A stretch of DNA of 64,000 bases from Anaerococcus jeddahensis (GTDB taxonomy: Bacteria > Bacillota > Clostridia > Tissierellales > Peptoniphilaceae). The translations under genes and the position numbers were made by a program. This document shows, in pieces, positions 61,097-64,000 of this stretch. The DNA lies in the NCBI RefSeq assembly GCF_001182725.1, contig NZ_CWHU01000005.1, positions 806,001-870,000 of the forward strand, given 5' to 3'. Below the pieces are notes generated by a model. The model was not told the origin of the DNA, did not search any database, and worked only from the letters and a program-made list of their open reading frames with translations. Numbering within the stretch: position 1 is the first letter of the stretch; each line of letters starts with the position of its first letter.

Positions 61097-61246
61097 TTAT
61101 AATATATAATTATCATTTGTATAAACAAAATAGCACAAATATAGTAGACGAAATTTATTTATTATTTTTGGTTTTGCTAATACATAGTCTTTTGAGTGTT
61201 CTTCAAATAAAACTTCTTTTTTCTTATTCAGTTTTTCTATTCGCAT
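61097..61246 (-). CDS. Small hypothetical ORF (49 aa)
   Basis: ATG at 61246 is preceded by GAGG 6 bases upstream. The product is basic at first (MRIEKLNKKKEVLFEEHSKD) and hydrophobic at the end (LLYLCYFVY). Just upstream on the same strand is a short open stretch ending EARIVYDVENKCYFLACYI with a stop next to this start. Neither is recognised. The rest of 60930-61358 holds only A/T-rich sequence and no other feature. Confidence 0.3.
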   Translation of the reverse strand: MRIEKLNKKKEVLFEEHSKDYVLAKPKIINKFRLLYLCYFVYTNDNYIL

Positions 61247-61358
61247 AATTTACCTCATATATAACAGGCAAGAAAATAACACTTATTTTCAACATCATAC
61301 ACAATTCTTGCTTCTCACATTTCTTGGGACAGATAAGATAATTTTAAGTAAACAAAAA

Positions 61359-62120
<762 letters not shown>

Positions 62121-62153
62121 AATTTTCCCACCTTTCCTTTTAATATTAGTTAA

Positions 62154-62182
62154 AGTATACTAAAATAGTCGGATTTTGTCAA
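62154..62182 (-). promoter_or_regulatory. Consensus sigma-A promoter of cadD
   Basis: On the minus strand TTGACA (62177-62182), a 17-base spacer, TATACT (62154-62159). Transcription should start near 62147, upstream of the leader ORF. Confidence 0.8.
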
Positions 62183-62353
62183 TTATGCTGATAGATATCA
62201 ACACAAATTATGAAGACTAATAATTAACTTTCTATATGTTCGCATTCCTTACTTATAAAATCCGAATGCTTTAGTCACTAGGCACTATGCCATCAAATAT
62301 AAGTTTTATAAATAATAATTAATTGAACTCACGTATATAAGTGAAATAGAAAA

Positions 62354-62379
62354 TCGATAGATTTTTTAATTTCTATCGA
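62354..62379 (-). terminator. Hairpin downstream of the EVE-nuclease gene
   Basis: TCGATAGA and TCTATCGA form a perfect 8-bp stem with a 10-base loop, then TTTTC on the minus strand, 134 bases after the gene's stop. It may be its terminator. The remainder of 62183-62512 is A/T-rich with no gene seen; GCATTC...GAATGC at 62242-62269 is a weak inverted repeat. Confidence 0.5.
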
Positions 62380-62512
62380 CAACTTTGTATTTCTTTTATA
62401 TTTTTGAGAAACTCATTTTCCTGACTCTTTCATCTACACTCTCCTATCTAGGTATAATTAAAATATTTCCAATTTTTTAGTCAAATTAAATCTATTTATT
62501 AATTTGTAAAAT

Positions 62513-63985
62513 CTATAATTTATTTTTCCCTATATGTTTGTAAAGTTTGAAAAAATTATCTCCATTTTTCAATTGATCCCAAGAAAATTGAATTATATTA
62601 TCAGAATAATCATCGGTTATCGTTGTTAACCAAATTCCTTCTCTAGAGGCAACCATTGAATATTTGGTATTTAATATTTTCGCATATCCTCTTGCCTGGG
62701 TTTTAGATTTTTCTAATAACTTCTTTGTATATATCGAATATTTAGCTTCGACTATTAAATCTGCCTTTTGATGTCCCAATGATATTTCAGGATTTACTAC
62801 AAAATCAGGTATTAATAAATGATTATTATTTCCAACTCTTATATACAATTGTTTTATATAATCTTCTTCTGTATACCCCAATTTTTTTAATAATGGAATT
62901 ATAAGCTTCTTTTCTACATCCTTTTCGTTTGCAATTTCAGCATAATTATTATTTATTTCAAATTGAAATCTTTTCAGTGTAGAATTACTCAAATCAAGTA
63001 TTCTATTATATGATGATGGACTTAGCTCTACCCCATTAATTCCTTGCATATTTTTTCTGACGATTGGAAGTTTAGAAAATATATCATCCTCCTTTAATTT
63101 TTTTAAAGGAATCCTATCTAGGTTTATTGGTCTAGATATATAAGTACACCTATAATAATAGAAGAACGGATCATTAAATCCTACTGAAACACTTCTCCAT
63201 ATCGAATCAATAGCGCTTACCGGCGATGTTAAATACATAACTATAGCGTCCCCTACCTCTGTATCAGGATTACATTGCCATGGTATTATAATGTCGTCTT
63301 CTTTTGATAAAAATATATCATCTTTAGAGCTTCCAATAAAATAGGCACTGTTCGTATCTGGTATATCATTAACAATAAATGAATTAATACCACCAATATA
63401 TTTGGGAGCAAAGTCATATATAAATACATAGAGTTCGTATGGATTCATATTATAATTTATCCTAAAATCTTGGAATGTTTCGCAAATTGACATATAGTAA
63501 GCAAGTCTACCTATATAATCTTTTTTTGCAGGAATTTTAGGTAATTTTATGTCAAATTCATTAGATATAGTCTCTAGTACATTAAAATTACATTTAAAAT
63601 AATAAGGGATAAATAACTCAGGTAGTTCTATTGAAAAATATGTAGTGTAGTATTCCATCCAATATGAAAAATGCTCAAAGGCTTCTTTTCCATTATTATT
63701 AAAATCTCTCAGAAAGGTTTGCTGAATATAATTTGATACTTCTTTAAAATCATAGCTTTCTGACATAAAAAATCTTATATATTCATTTAAATCTATGAAA
63801 AGTTTATCTAGCTGAAATTGTATATCTTTACTAATTACTTCACTTGGACAGTATTCTTTATGAAGTTTATATATAAAATCTTTGTAATTATCTGTATAGG
63901 TATTCTGTAGATTTTCCTTGAAAATTTTTATAGCTTCCTTGCCTGGTCCATTCAAATAAAGTTGCCATATATAGTTGTTAAACAT
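62513..63985 (-). CDS. Predicted EVE-like domain / HsdR-N-type PD-(D/E)XK nuclease fusion
   Basis: 490 aa, complete. Residues 1-190 are helical and unrecognised. About 213-345 reads like an EVE (PUA-fold) domain: DIIIPWQCNPDTEVGDAIVMY, a pattern with the WxxNP opening and the GDAIVMYLTSP strand, then FYYYRCTYISRP and LSPSSYNRILDL. The C-terminus (about 375-440) is an HsdR-N-like nuclease: EKKLIIPLLKKLGYTEED, then PDFVV (Asp404) and IVEAKYS (Glu423, Lys425). EVE domains bind modified bases, so a modification-dependent restriction role is inferred. The ribosome binding site is weak (AGGTAAT). Upstream neighbours are outside the window. Confidence 0.6.
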   Translation of the reverse strand: MFNNYIWQLYLNGPGKEAIKIFKENLQNTYTDNYKDFIYKLHKEYCPSEVISKDIQFQLDKLFIDLNEYIRFFMSESYDFKEVSNYIQQTFLRDFNNNGKEAFEHFSYWMEYYTTYFSIELPELFIPYYFKCNFNVLETISNEFDIKLPKIPAKKDYIGRLAYYMSICETFQDFRINYNMNPYELYVFIYDFAPKYIGGINSFIVNDIPDTNSAYFIGSSKDDIFLSKEDDIIIPWQCNPDTEVGDAIVMYLTSPVSAIDSIWRSVSVGFNDPFFYYYRCTYISRPINLDRIPLKKLKEDDIFSKLPIVRKNMQGINGVELSPSSYNRILDLSNSTLKRFQFEINNNYAEIANEKDVEKKLIIPLLKKLGYTEEDYIKQLYIRVGNNNHLLIPDFVVNPEISLGHQKADLIVEAKYSIYTKKLLEKSKTQARGYAKILNTKYSMVASREGIWLTTITDDYSDNIIQFSWDQLKNGDNFFKLYKHIGKNKL

Positions 63986-64000
63986 TTTTATTACCTGTTA

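Overview
The window is very AT-rich DNA (AT-biased codons, A/T-only spacers, strong AGGAGG-type ribosome binding sites, intrinsic terminators with short stems). It looks like chromosome from a low-GC Gram-positive anaerobe. The gene set fits an amino-acid-using anaerobic coccus of the Peptoniphilaceae/Tissierellia type (Anaerococcus- or Peptoniphilus-like): flavodoxin with a DUF3793 partner, L-lactate dehydrogenase, PTS-type dihydroxyacetone kinase, and many Na+-coupled amino-acid carriers. The genus is an inference; no rRNA or tRNA gene is present to test it.

Layout. 0-11.7 kb is housekeeping: the truncated L33 gene (rpmG), glmM, an RNA methyltransferase pair (trmN6-like and rsmI), dhaKLM, flavodoxin-DUF3793 behind a Fur-box-like site, the riboflavin operon ribD-ribE-ribBA-ribH-HAD phosphatase under an FMN riboswitch, rpsU and a HIT protein. 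11.8-17.4 kb holds BrnQ, a ClC transporter, a C39-type peptidase, a lipid kinase-like protein and exonuclease III. 17.5-23.3 kb holds a zinc metallopeptidase, a divergent ArsR / HMA protein / P1B-ATPase metal-efflux locus, a HAD hydrolase and thiC under a TPP riboswitch. 23.4-31.5 kb and 37.4-40.3 kb form an amino-acid transport region: LDH, two AGCS symporters, an NhaC-type carrier under a lysine riboswitch, BrnQ under an Ile-type T-box, a dicarboxylate/amino-acid symporter and a second NhaC. Between them lies a two-gene ABC exporter (33.8-37.4 kb) preceded by a 14-codon leader ORF and a hairpin that buries the exporter's ribosome binding site.

40.4-45.8 kb has small membrane and hypothetical genes, including a MarR unit with two tandem palindromic operators. 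45.9-49.0 kb is a decay zone: a GNAT pseudogene, a frameshifted STM3941-like gene, a CPBP protease, an IS256-family transposase remnant with one terminal repeat, and an orphan catalase C-terminal domain. 49.6-57.7 kb is a tandemly duplicated ABC/FtsX-permease cassette with one two-component system; a leftover histidine-kinase 3' end between the copies records the duplication. 57.7-60.2 kb holds an MFS exporter and its ArsR-like regulator, which share a 12-bp motif. The last part has a 53-bp palindrome made of two IS ends, a frameshifted GNAT, a CadD cadmium transporter with a consensus promoter and a short leader ORF, and at the edge a 490-aa protein that reads as an EVE-like (PUA-fold) domain joined to an HsdR-N-type PD-(D/E)XK nuclease, a candidate modification-dependent restriction factor.

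The points most worth following up are the attenuator-like leader of the ABC exporter, the EVE-nuclease protein, the HAD gene as the missing phosphatase of riboflavin synthesis, and the duplication history of the ABC/FtsX locus.
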